A DNA stretch of 64,000 bases, taken from assembly GCF_036324505.1 (NCBI RefSeq), contig NC_086366.1, positions 12,707,927 through 12,771,926 on the forward strand. The letters run 5' to 3'. The notes beneath the pieces were generated by a model. It did no database searches, was not told the origin of the DNA, and saw only the letters and a list, made by a program, of their open reading frames with translations. This DNA comes from Eleginops maclovinus (Eukaryota > Chordata > Actinopteri > Perciformes > Eleginopidae). Made by a program: the position numbers and the translations under genes. Shown here one piece after another: positions 9,284 through 21,510 of the stretch (position 1 is its first letter; each line of letters starts with the position of its first letter).

Positions 9284-12151
9284 TCAGTTAAAAGAATGAC
9301 GTAATCCTCCTGCCCAATAAAACTTCTTCAGGGCGAACCAGCCACCCAGAACCAGCAAGACAGCAGCAGCCGAGCCGAACACGACTCCCACCACCAGGCC
9401 GGTCACATTCACTTCATCCCTCTCTGATGCCACGTCCTCACCTGATAAACACAGATGCAGATTACTTGAGATTTCCATTTGGGCTGTCATCACACTTTCT
9501 GAGATAATGAAATATATTTGTAATGGTTAATTTGATTAGAATATACTCACTGTAGGCAGCTGCATTTGGCCTGTCTTTAGAATGGGTAAATCCAACAGGG
9601 TCATTAATAAAATGTATTTCATATTTGTTTGCTATAGTCGTGTTTTGCAGGGACTAACCTTCTCTGCCAGTGTAAAGAGGTCCAACTGAAACTGTAGCAG
9701 AATCACTGCTTTCTTTTCCAAAAGGAGTCACAGACCTTTTTCTTCTGACCTTACAGGCCTGAAAAACAGCACACATGCAGTTGGGTTTAGTTTGATCTAT
9801 ATTTTACAGTGTCAAACTATGGTTTCTTTATATTAAAAAAATGTAGGTGTAAGAAATAACATGTTTCTTTGTTTTAAAAGATGCACATTAAAGACATATT
9901 TGGGTCCCCTGGTGGCCTGGGATTTGAAAAGGTGCCAACCATTAGACACAATTTCCCCGAAATAATTGTACACAATCAACTTCAGTCCCCATCTTACCCT
10001 ACATTTCCTGTCATCTACCTATACTTTTGGCTCTATAAACCATTAAACGCTGTCAAAAATATTGTTTCTCCACTAATCTCCTGCAATGTTATCAGCGCTA
10101 ATGTTAGATGTTTCAGGTAGATTAAGTAATTGAATGTGACTTACTTTCTCCTCAACACTACAGATGAAACCACTGTCATATTTTTCATCTTTGTATTTAT
10201 TTCATTAATCACCATGATGGAAAAAATCTATATTTGGTGAGAAATGTATCATTCAAATCTCTGCCTCAAAAATGTTGTTTCGGCTATCCTTTGAAAGTTG
10301 CTTTGGCATTACCTTCTTATGTCTTTAAAGCAGAGTCATTTGTTTTTGACTTCTCAACTTACAGACAACAGCTCTTGGCATTTGCTGGGTTCACAGAGTC
10401 TCATTGTGCAGTGCAGATAGATGCTGGACTTTGCCTGGTCGCGGTGCTGAACAAAGCGGAAGGTCTCAAAGTCAAAGCGGGCAACCTTGGAAAGGCCATT
10501 GCTTGTCACAGATGTCCTTTCGTCCAGTGAACAGCTTGTGGAGAGTATGGAGATTATTAGGATACACTTTATATCTTTTTTTAAAAGAGATGTGGAGGTT
10601 AGATGTTTCTCCATTCATATAAGAATTTACAATATTGATGTGTGCGTTCATACCCGGTGAAGAAGTCGTGCTGCTCACTGTGTGACATGTTGTAAGCAGT
10701 GGGAGTGCCAAAGCAATGATCCAGCAGTACATTTAAACTGAAATAAGGACAGAGGACCAATGAATGACTGTTTGCTACAAGAAAACAATGTGCCCATTTT
10801 TGTTTTACTATCTGTTTTGTCATAAGCAAATTCACTCTGTGCGTCCAGTAATCCCTTACTTACTTTCCTGTGAGGTTAACAGCCTTGACCTCAACATGGA
10901 TCCGGGTTCGGAGCTCAAGTCCTGTCGAAGGTACTACTAAAGGGTAGATATATTCTGAATTCTGGTAAAATAAGATGATAGAGTTAAACAAATCAAGGGA
11001 AATATGTTTATAGCAGAGTAGAGTTTGTCTAAGGCCACCAAATGCCAACTTACATTAAAAACACTCATTTTAAGTGTATCAATGAACGTTCCATTATTAT
11101 CGCTGGTCGCAACAGACACCGAGGAGCTAAAAAATCATTGAAAGAAATTGACTGTGTTTATGTTATGTGTCTCAAGCAAAATGTGATGTGGTATATTAAC
11201 AACATTTTTTCAAGATGGGGAGTTACTCACGCCACAATCTGTGTGTTGTTGATCAGGTATTCCAGCGGGTATCGGCAGGAGAAGTGATAGTAGAGGTCTG
11301 TGGAGTAGCTGATCACCCCCTGGTCAGATCGGGGTGTGTCAATAAACCCGGTGATGATAACTGACTGTATACTTAAAAAGTTGCTGAAGGGTCCTGAGGG
11401 GTCCGGGGCCTCATCCACAATCTACAGAACGACAAATGTTACAGAGTCCACTAGACTTTCATTATTCTTAATAAAGTGATTTTTATTTTTAAATCGCTGT
11501 TGCAGTAATATCACTATTTGTCCAGGAATGTAACAATATTCAACATCCTATACCAGAGACCTTCTGACCTGCAGAGACTGGCGGCAGGGGTTCTCCTGAC
11601 TGTCATTAACAGGAAGCTGGTAACGGATGACTGGAGGGTCCACACTGTTGTCGATGATGCCCTGGCACTCCATGGTGTTGTGCTCCCCGTTAAGAGCCAG
11701 GTCTGTGGTGTTGAAGCCTGCCCACTGAGCTGTGCACAGGATGATCTCTAGCGTGATCATTCTGGCCCCACATTCAACTGTCATGTCTGAATTGTCTACG
11801 GAATAAAAGTAAATAAGAAAAAAGATCAAGAATTATTAAGTCATGTGTAATTTTGTTTCCCATTTTTAATCAAAGGGAAAATGAATATAATCATGAAGTT
11901 GCTGATGGAGAGACAGATGTGAGAAAAACAATTATTACATTGAGCAGGGCAATAAGGTTATTTTCTCATTTTGTGATTGTTGGCATCTGTTCTAATTTGT
12001 ACATCTTGCACGTAAAAACCAAACTACCGGGCTCAGTGAAAGTAATATTTAGCCTACCAGGGATCCTCTGGTACTCAGACGAGCAGTTGTAGAGACACGC
12101 AGCTGGCTGCAGGAGCACAACCAGCAGAGGGAGACAAAGGTAGTGACTCAT
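9284..12151 (-). CDS. zpld1: ZPLD1-like zona pellucida domain membrane protein
   Basis: Nine minus-strand coding exons: 12151-12058, 11795-11569, 11421-11231, 11126-11054, 10961-10864, 10737-10654, 10534-10363, 9758-9659 and 9441-9284. They total 1197 nt (398 aa) with phases consistent throughout. The signal peptide is residues 1-19 or so (MSHYLCLPLLVVLLQPAAC). The ZP domain runs from about 36 to 316, with the conserved cysteine ladder. Stretches such as DLALNG, YPLEYLINNTQ, NNGTF and FRFVQHRDQ closely match what I recall of ZPLD1. A furin-type site, VRRKR (residues 317-321), follows the ZP domain as expected for ZP proteins that polymerise after cleavage. The transmembrane helix is about 361-383, with a short basic tail. 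ZPLD1 is known from inner-ear cupula and other epithelial matrices. Teleosts have more than one copy, and I cannot say which this is. It lies head-to-head with layilin and converges on the apolipoprotein gene. Confidence 0.87.
9551..9574 (-). other. Candidate 24-nt microexon of the ZPLD1-like gene
   Basis: Between exons 8 and 9, a 24-nt segment is bounded by an AAAG acceptor (exon begins at 9574) and a strong GTGAGT donor (intron begins at 9550). It is phase 1-1, so its inclusion keeps the frame and adds eight residues (about DRPNAAAY) to the stalk between the furin site and the membrane helix. The protein would be 406 aa with it. Splice-site quality supports it. Its use is inferred. Confidence 0.5.
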
Positions 12152-12366
12152 GCTGTCTGCCGCACGATCAGTCAGATTGAGAAATCCTGTATAAATAACA
12201 ACATAGAAAAACAACATCAACAACAATGAAAACAACAAAACAATAAAGTAAGATAAACAACTGAGTCAGATCAGAAGCACAGAAGTGATCATTTAGAAAA
12301 CCACAAATTGGTGGTATAGCATAATTGTGGTGTCAATATAATTTTCAATATGAGAGTGGATCTTAC

Positions 12367-12423
12367 GTTAGCTGGTACCTGAACAGGTGTCACAAAAGAA
12401 GTTGTGCAGTGTGGCTTTTATAG
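12367..12423 (-). promoter_or_regulatory. TATA box and 5'UTR exon of the ZPLD1-like gene
   Basis: On the minus strand CTATAAAAG (12423-12415) is followed about 25-30 bp later by a non-coding exon that ends at 12367 with a GTAAGA donor. The coding exon picks up from an acceptor at 12186, leaving 35 nt of 5'UTR before the ATG. The spacing is right for a TATA-driven start near 12393. Confidence 0.65.
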
Positions 12424-12504
12424 AATTTGACATCCTCAAGACACCTAAAACCATAGAGGTGTGACTGTCAAGCCCTCCCTTCATCTAACTGTAGACCCTT
12501 TTGA

Positions 12505-12620
<116 letters not shown>

Positions 12621-12732
12621 GCACCATGTCTTGTGACTCCTGGTTTAGACAGCAGCAGCTTCTGGCAGTGTTGGCTGTCTACAGATCTAAACCGAGCAGA
12701 TTACTGTAAACAGCTGATTACTGTAGACAGAT

Positions 12733-13089
12733 TTATTTGTATCGGTTTTCTTGTTGAAATTTCCTAATGACAGATGCCACTGTATGTCTGATAAGATTTG
12801 GCTGAACTCTTAGTCCAGCCTCCCTCAGCGTCAATCCGTGGTTCACGACATGGTCAACTACTGTTGCGCGAATTTCATTTGATAAATCTGGTCCTCTTCT
12901 TCTTTGAGAACGTTCTCCTCCTGCTTCAGGTCTTCCTCTACCTCTACCTCTGCCTCTACCTCTGGCACGGCCTCCGCCTCTTCCTCTACCTCCTCCTCCT
13001 CCTCCTCCTCCGTGGATTCCCCCTCTCACCCTCACTCTTCTTCTTCTGACTGCTTCCATTTTGGTTGAAGACAGGTGCCCTCTCTGCAT
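12733..13089 (-). pseudogene. Truncated IS630/Tc1-superfamily transposase N-terminus
   Basis: A minus-strand frame of 118 codons begins MQRGHLSSTKMEAV. It has a long Gly/Arg-rich stretch (RGRGRGRGRGRP type) and then a helix-turn-helix-like segment (LSNEIRATVVDHVVNHGLTL...IRKFQQENR). I recognise this N-terminal half from a widespread family of fish DDE_3-type transposases. It stops at RYK before any catalytic domain. The plus-strand CTC/CTA repeats around 12930-13020 are simply this Gly/Arg coding run. Flanking repeat-like sequence continues to about 13460, but I could not define the element ends. Confidence 0.6.
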
Positions 13090-16000
13090 TTTTATAGTGC
13101 TTAAACCTGATTGGTTTGTCTACAATTAAGCAATCATGTGTTGGCACACCTGATGGCTGTGTTTAACCGATCAGCTCATAGGTGTGGTAATTTGACAGTC
13201 AGTGCATTGGAATTGCAAGGAAGTGACGTCTTGATATACTTCTGTGTCTAATGTATACAAATTTGTTTAGTGTTTTGCAAATCGCTGTGTGTATTCTTTT
13301 GCAAAAAGCGTGAGGCTGAAGTTGTGCTTACAGTGGTGCAAATCTGGGCTGATGTTTTGTTCTTTGAGTGTAAGGTTTTGAAAATTGTGTAATACTTTTG
13401 ATTTTAGTGTTTATGCAATCAAAAAAAACTGTAAAGTGTCAGTGGGATTTGATAAAGATCGCTCAGGGTAACTACAACTGCTGTTTCCGGTTTTCCTCCT
13501 TGCTAGATGTGCTTACTGTAAATCATAAAGTACGATGCTATGTACATAGCTAGTATATAAACTTTGTAATTAAGAAAAGAGAAACGTCTTTTGAAACTAT
13601 CAACATAATACCAAGACTTTTACTTATTTATACATTTTTACTCTTGGTCATATATCCATGTAGTTTTTTGGTAAAACAATGAATGAACATATGTTTGACA
13701 AATTAATCTTACACGTTTTTCTGGTTACACTGTATTGATATCTTCTTTAATGAGTAACTGAGATACTAAATATCATTAGAAATAAGTTTCAAATTTAGCA
13801 CACTGCACTAAACACAAGTCAATTATCCAAAAGATTTTAGCAAAGACTCACTGTCCGAAAAAAAACCTAATTATTTTGAGAATAAAACACCTTGAATGCC
13901 TGAAAGGTGATCATGTTCGCCACAAGCGATGAAGTCCTCAGCCTGCCAGGATTAACCTTATTTTATTCCCTTTGCATGACAAACATCACCCCTTTTGTCC
14001 CCATAGAACTGCATTACAGGTAATCTCTATAGCTATAGGCCTCAACTGTTGCTGCTCAACTGAAAGGCGCCATTGTCACTCGGATGTATAGAATGAAAAA
14101 GGAGCATTCATGTTTGTGTGCCCCTGGTGACAGAAGACATTTGTTACACTATCCTCAGATGCGTCACTTTTACAATCTCTTCTGTCCTCGCCTGTGTTCA
14201 AGGATTTTTGCTACCAGGACACCTGTTTGGAAACAACTGGTCGGCTTCTATTATGAACTCTAATCCCATACTTCATTTCATTTTGCAGTAATCCCGCTGC
14301 ATGCAACCAGGCATAATGTATTAATAGAGATGTCTGGAAAATCTTACGGCATAGTTTAGTTTACAGCATAATGGCTTTTTGTCACTCTCCAATTAAAAAC
14401 ACACATCTCCAAATGTAGGGATTTTAATAAGATAACCATTGATTGAGAGAATACTCTTTCTTCAGATAACTTTTCTTTTTTATACAAAAAAAAGGATATA
14501 TTTTAAATCAACCATAAAGTGTGCATTTACTTCAGGGCAGTCAAAGTTAGATTTAGCAAGTTGCCAGTGGGCTAAGACAAGGACTGTACATCTCCATGGA
14601 TCCTTTTACAAAGAGAAGAGATGGTCGCTGACATATAATCACATTAGAAAACAATGAAAAACGGGCCCAGGGCAGGACACCAATATAGTTTAGTAAGAAA
14701 TAGGATATACTGGGAATGTTTGGATGACACTATACTGTGTGGGCATGTACAGTACAGTATGCCATATGATTAGATTTGTATTGAATAGAAGAAAAAACCC
14801 CATAAAGAATGGCACATTTTAAGCAGTTACAGGACTCCAATGTTGCAGAGGAGGTTTTTTTTATTCTGCCTACAAGAAAAAAAAACTGTGAAACTATTAT
14901 TTGACTAAACTTTTTTTTTAAATCCTCTCATGACATTTTGCTCTCATATACTTTAAGCATATGAAATTATATCACTTAGTGTGATCCAATGGTTGAAGAA
15001 GTATGCAGATCCCTTATTACTAAAACAGCTCTTTGAACAATACTACAATTAAGAGTCATACATTGGAAAAAGCTTCAAATACCTTCAAAGTAAAAGCAAA
15101 AGTACTAAAGTATTATACAAGGAGCCACGAAAAAGACTATGATGTTTGAAAAGCTTTCACTCTTCAAAAGGATTGGGAAATGTTGATTTAATCTTAAATA
15201 CTGTCTTGAATATAAACCCTTCACTTAATATAAACGAAGTGCTATTAAAAGAAAAATATTTTCCTTTGAAATATTGTGGATTATCAGTAAGTTAAATACT
15301 CGAGTAAATGTACAATTGGTGTCATTCGACAAAAACAGATTTGTTTTCCAAGTTAATGGGAGTTGCTTCTCATTGCCCCATTTCATCAGGAGTTTGGTGT
15401 CATCTGCTGGCCAAAATTGAACAGCTCAATTGTCTTGTTTAGCATTGCGTGTGAGGGACTCGTGATTCGTGGGGTTGCTGAGTGCAAGCAAAGAGACACA
15501 ACATCCTTCTTATTGAAAAGACAACAATGACAGCCATTGTTCATTTGGTTCTCAAAAAAATGCCATCTATCCATTCCAGTAAACGAGAAAAAGCACAAAT
15601 AATGTGGAATAGAAAATAACCAAAGAAACATACATCAAGAAATCATGTGTTTCAGCAATACCAAATCTGGATGTGTAGTATCACTTAACGTGATATTGGC
15701 TTTAATGTTGATCAAATTGAGGTTCTTGAATAGGGTCTCTCTGTCAAAATCTAGTTTTAGGGAGCTTTAATGTTTGTAATAACATTGTGTACTTTACCAA
15801 TATTTTGTACATTTATTAATTAAATTATGTCAAGTTATATTCTGGCATAAAAAACCTGCATACATTGCACAAAGAGTGGGAGAAACAGGGATTAATGCAG
15901 ACCAATTAGCTAATGATTGCATCAGAGCATCTGAGCGTGTTTTTTTGATAATGTGTCTCGTCCTGAAAGGGATGTGCCTCTCTACAAGAAGGCCTTACAA

Positions 16001-17580
16001 CTGCCTTTATTGTTCATTGGTCTATTTCTAAAATGCAACCTTTTTGAATGCAAATAAATGCTGTGAATGGATCTGTGGTACATTCCTGATTTGGACAGAT
16101 AATCTTTAAGACAGGACACGTCACAAAGTCACAGCTCTTGATCACATGAGAAGCATTTGAATAAACCTACCCATAGTTTAACAAACTTCAAGGTCACACA
16201 TGATGAGCATCCAGAGGCTCAATGTGACAGAAAGAAGACGCATGTCGCACCCTATTGAGTTAAAAGTAGGGGGGGAAATCAGATAGACAGATGGCCTCAA
16301 GCCAGGTAAACTGCAGACAAATAAACAGCCTGTGACTGTCAGTCCTCTCAGCTCTCCACAGAGAGGAGCTGGTGTGTATTACTCTCCTTCCAAGGTCATC
16401 TGTTGATGGATGTTATTAAAAATTATACAACACAGGATGCGTATAAACTGCAGGTTGTGCTGGGATTGTGGCTGTCTTCTGTGTTACAAGTCTACAAGTG
16501 TGTGAATTGTTTTTAAGTATTTGTACTGCAAATTGTGTGACAGTAGCTATAGCCAAACCCATAGCCTAAATAAATGTGTCTGTCAGTATTGTAATGTGGT
16601 GCTGCATACATATAAATCAACGGTAATTGTAGCAGGCCGCTATTTAACCTGACAGTCTTCCAGTCTTTTAGTCTAATGTTTTTAAAAGGTTAAACAGTGT
16701 AAAATCATTTATTGTTGTTACATAACCCATTAAACTGCTCCAAAGTTTCACAATCACACATATTTTGGAAATGAAGCAGCATTGCCTGGAAACTTAACCA
16801 AAGCAATGAACAGGAAGTATGGTCCTGAAAAAAACTCTTTCCTCTTCCTTCTCTGGTTGCATTCCTGTTCAAATCTTTCTCTCCTCTTTATCTCTCTGTT
16901 CCTGTGTCACTTTTTGTCCTTGCTGTGCCTGTCATTCTGTTTTCATTATGTGCTCTAAGACAGCTTAATTTTTATCACTTACACTTGCTTTATAAGATAG
17001 GCACTTCAAACATGTTGTTTATGTTGCTGCTAAACCGAATGAGACCAGCTTATTCACCAGGAAAAAAGGAAAAACTTAGTTGTACCTTTAAAACGCACCA
17101 TTATTGTATTGAACTTGTATCTTTGTGTGTGCGTGAGTGAGTGAAAAAGAATGAGATACTTATTTTTTATTTTAATACAGGAAGCATGATGCATAGTCGT
17201 TGGTACTCTATTCATACCATAATGACATTGGATACAATTGGATGAATTGGTAAAAAGCACACAGGCTGTACAAATTCATACTTTTGTGGTTTGAGTTTAC
17301 GGTGAAAAACCACTGAGTCAAAAAAAAAGAGAGAGCCTACTTTCTCTTCAAAGCAACAATCTTGGACTGTGTCACTCTTGGTGTTTTTTTTTCCTTCTCA
17401 CAGCCAGACGCCATAGGCACGCCTCCACTAGTCGTCCCACTTCAGACTGGACAGACTAGAATACTCTGTTGCCTCTATCTTTAGCCTGTTTATTTGCAAG
17501 TCCAACGTTAAACTTGTTAAGAACAAACTACACTTGATGTTAACACTAAGTGTGCTACACATACGGGTGAACATGTAGCA
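13090..17580. other. Intergenic, upstream of layilin
   Basis: From 13090 to about 13460 lies what looks like the flank of the transposase-derived repeat. From there to 17580 I see only AT-rich unique-looking sequence with short frames on both strands and no recognisable domain, RNA gene or repeat. The layilin promoter must lie near 17300-17580, but no TATA box is evident. Confidence 0.5.
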
Positions 17581-20500
17581 ATGGATTTTATGAAGCTGTT
17601 TGGCACCGTTATCGCCGTTTTGTTCCACCCTGGATCCGCGTCCAAAATAAATGGTAAGAATTAACTACGGAAGAAAGAAACACAACGTTTAAACGTTGTT
17701 GAAACTGTACTGGTGTATATTTTATTTCCATGTTAAGACTTCGTCAGCTTGTTCTTTTTACAGAGAAAGTGTTTTGTTTTTTTCTTCTTTTACGTTTGCA
17801 TGCAGTGCTGAACGACGCTTTGCATTGTTTTGAGGAAGCCAACATTATACTTTCATATTATTTAAAAAGTAGTTTATGGTAACGAGGTTAAAAGCAGAAC
17901 CATCGTAAGCAGCCTAACGCAGTAAACATGATGTGAGTTATAATGATAAACAGACTGCAGTCACACAGCAGCACGTGATGTGTGGAAAATGGACATCAGC
18001 AGGGTGTTTGGGATTCAGATCACAGATGTCGCATAGTTTTACTACTTTAATTATTAAGAATACTTTAAAAAGGACTATGCTGCTGACTATGATATTAACA
18101 GCCACTAATATGTCCTTTCTTACTACAAAATGATGCATCTGACGCCCAAGTACATTCAGAGCACTAGCTTTCTAAACATTTTAAGGTTAAAATATAAATG
18201 ATAGAAGAAGTATTTAACAGAGTTGAGAAGTCTGAGATATTTGTCATATTTGTATTGCTTGTTTATGTCCCCCTCTCTCTGAAAAGGTAACATTAGAATC
18301 ACTTCTCTCATCATCGTCAATTCATGTATTTCAACAACACCCTTGAGTCAAATATTAAGCTTAGTGCCACCTCAGCAAACCACTGCATGTTGACATGTTC
18401 ACAATCATGTACTACTACAGAGTGTACTACATCCAAACTGTTTTGAATGGCACCAAACTAATGACGAAGAAAACAACACGTCTTTTTTTCAGACCTTAAG
18501 AAGATAGGTTTTACACTGTAATTTCACTACCATGTTTACCCTACCCATGCTGCATAAAAGTGTGGGAACACTTTGGCAAACAACTCTGTTTCCTTATCTG
18601 TTATGTTGTAGGTTGTTGTTGATTTTCTTCCTCACATGAAAGGGCCACAGGAAGTTTTCAGAAAACAAAAATCCTTTACTAATCATCTTGTTATGTTCTC
18701 GATGTTCACTGGGGTGTTCAGGCCAGAGGATCTGTCGGCGCGGGACAGAGCGCCCATGCTACAAGGTGTCCTACATCCAGGAAAGCAGACGGAGGCTGAC
18801 CTTTGAGGATGCCAGGCAGGCCTGCAGGTTGGATGGAGGCGACTTACTCAGCATTGAAACAGAAAGCGAGCAGCACCTGATGGAGAGATTCATACAGCAG
18901 CTGCAGGCTGGAGATGGTGACTTCTGGATTGGCCTCCGCCGCAGCCCACAGCGGTACAGGGCAGAAAGCGCAAACCCAGGTTGCCCCTCGCAGTACTATT
19001 GGCTGGATGGAAGCAAGGCCAAGTTCAGGTCTTTTCTTTTTAATCATTTCGCTGTTTATGTATGAAAGGTGCATCAGTGAAGGCGCTAATGAAGGAAATA
19101 TGTAGCCGAGGGGGCTGCAGTCAGATCTGGTTTATAAAAGGTTATTGGATAAAGAGATGTGTGTGGGAGTAATGGAATATCTGCAGTCCTTTGCGAGAAT
19201 GACATATTCAGATATAAAGTCAAGCTCTGTATGCTATAATGCAAGTTCTACAATTACATTTTGGTACAAGTCTGAACATTTGCATTCTTTTTTCTATAGG
19301 AACTGGCATTGGGACGAGCCATCATGTGGTGTTGAAATGTGTGTGGTTCTGTACTATCAGCCCTCTGCACCCCCCGACGAAGAAGGACATTTCCTTTTCC
19401 AGTGGAACGATGACAACTGCAACTCCAAGAACAACTATGTCTGCAAATACTCAGAAGGTGAGCCAGGAGATCACTGACCTTGCTGTTGTACCTCGCTGCG
19501 CTGAAATGAACAATAACATAAAGCACACTTTGTATTATTCTAATCCTATGTTCACAAAATGTGAGCTGTATCTTCCTAAACCCAATACTTAAATATTGCC
19601 ACCAATGTTTATGGCTACAACTAAACGCGCAATGTGCTATTTGGTTGTTAATTGCCTGAATACAAGTTATTCCATGCTCTCTGGTAAACCCTTATACAAC
19701 CATAGATACATGTTTTACTTTGTACAGTTAGCTTATCTGAATATTATTTGAGGCTCAAATATAATTTTGTTTAATTATTTCGACTGCTTTTTTCTAATGT
19801 TTTATCCTGTTTATCTTTTTATTATTTTTTCTGTATGAATTTTTTCTTGAATTTGTGCTTAATATGTTGAATCTTCTTTTGCAGAAAGAGTACAAGTGTT
19901 TACCGAGGGGAACAAAGTCCATGCAGGTACAACATGCACTTAACTATCCAACACACACTCTTCTTGCATGCATGATGTTGCTGTGGCTAAAGAAAACAAG
20001 GGACTGAAGGTGTGTTTATGCCAACTTCCCTCTTGTGTAAATGAAGACCTCTAGTGTTGAAAATGTATGTGAGGTTCGGGTTGTTTACCTTGTATAATCT
20101 GTTGGTCACTTCAGTCAGCACAGTACATGTATGATGTATTCAGCTTTGTAGCAAATATCTTTATGTTTGCTTTAGAGATAGATGTTAATCAGGGGGAAAT
20201 ATTTTGTTTTACCAGTGCATGTTTTCACATACATTCTCCAAAAACATCAAACTACTAACTATAAACTACTACTTTAGATAAATGTGCAAAGGGATGCTAT
20301 GATCAAATCAACTACCAACAAGGACATTCCAATTAGCTACAATAGATAGAATGAGGCTTTTAACATGTATACATTTGCAAAAAAATAACAACTGTTGATG
20401 GTGATTTGTTTTCTGATTGTTCTAGTTCCATCTCTGAGGCCAAACATATCCTCAACTACAGAAAGAGATGAGAGGATAAAAATAGGACTACCAGAGTCAT

Positions 20501-21510
20501 CAGGTAAGAACACTGCTAGAGTGGAAGCCCTTCAGGTATTCAGAGGAAGCCCTCTGACTTGCCCTTACTATTTAAGGATAGAAGTCTTTGTTCTAAAACC
20601 ATCCTAAAAAAAAGCTGTGCTCTAAGAAGTATTCCTCTTTTCTTTGCAGTATCTTTCTCAGAGAACACCCTCTATGTTTCCTACATCCTTTATGCAACCA
20701 TTCCTGCTCTGCTGCTGCTGCTGTTTGCAGCTGCTGGGTTCTTCTGCTACAGAAAGCATGCCAAGAGGTAAAAGTAGCAAAAGCATAAGCTGTTCTACTA
20801 AAACAAAATAATACCATGTACTTATCTGTTGTACTCAAAATATAAAACGTAATACAATTACATATTAAGGAAAAAAAAGTACTAAATTGCCTTTTTTTGC
20901 ATTAATTGCATCATTAATATAGTTGTGTGAAATGCATTAATTGATTATTTACTAGGTCAAATCAGTACAGCTCTTCAACCTCTTCAATTGGAGCACACAT
21001 TTTCATGGTATATACTGTATAACGTATACACTACACTTCTGGTGCCTTTGGTCTGAGAAAAGTCTATGGTTCAAAACATAATGCATAATGTGTTTTCTTA
21101 CTTTATGTGGCCTGCACAGTTATAATTTCTAGGATGAGCAGCATGTTGTGTTAACCCCATTTCATTTTTTAAATGTATTTTTGTTTATATTCAGGAGGAA
21201 AACAAAAACGGATAGCTACCCCAGCCGATCCAAACCTTGGAAGACAACAACAGCATCACCTTATGCTGTACAAGGACCTTACGCTTTCAGTGATGTTACC
21301 AAACTGACACACACTGCTCTGGACAGCAGAATGCCGGCAGACATCATGGCAAAGTATCCGTGTGCTCCTTCCAAGGACTCCCAGTGTGACGATTATGAGA
21401 ATGTGTCATGCGTGGAAAGGGAGAGTGGCTTTGTGAACAATGACATCTATGAGACCTGCAGAGGTCAGGGCCGGCATGCTGGTTGGGTTGAAAATGAGAT
21501 TTACGGATAA
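17581..21510 (+). CDS. layn: Layilin, C-type lectin hyaluronan receptor
   Basis: This gene encodes a type I membrane protein that binds hyaluronan outside the cell and talin/ERM-type linkers inside. The exons are 17581-17653, 18722-19028, 19300-19457, 19885-19926, 20426-20503, 20650-20767 and 21195-21510, giving 1092 nt and 363 aa, all GT-AG and in phase. A signal peptide (about 1-22) is followed by a C-type lectin domain (about 29-178) with paired cysteines, the WIGL motif, EPSCG and QWNDD. All match human layilin closely. A Ser/Thr-rich stalk uses the small exons 4 and 5. The transmembrane helix (about 227-249, LLLLLFAAAG core) is followed by basic RKHAKRRRK. The cytoplasmic tail ends in the layilin signature ESGFVNNDIYE...GWVENEIYG. 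The product is close to the human length (about 380 aa). Neighbouring SIK2 downstream is the same order as in human 11q23.1. Confidence 0.95.

Noticed and set aside
10139..10166. Possible extra ZPLD1-like exon (CSVEEK-like) between exons 7 and 8
   Set aside because: Joined in the required phase it gives an immediate stop. Exon 7 joins exon 8 directly in frame and matches the ZPLD1 pattern.
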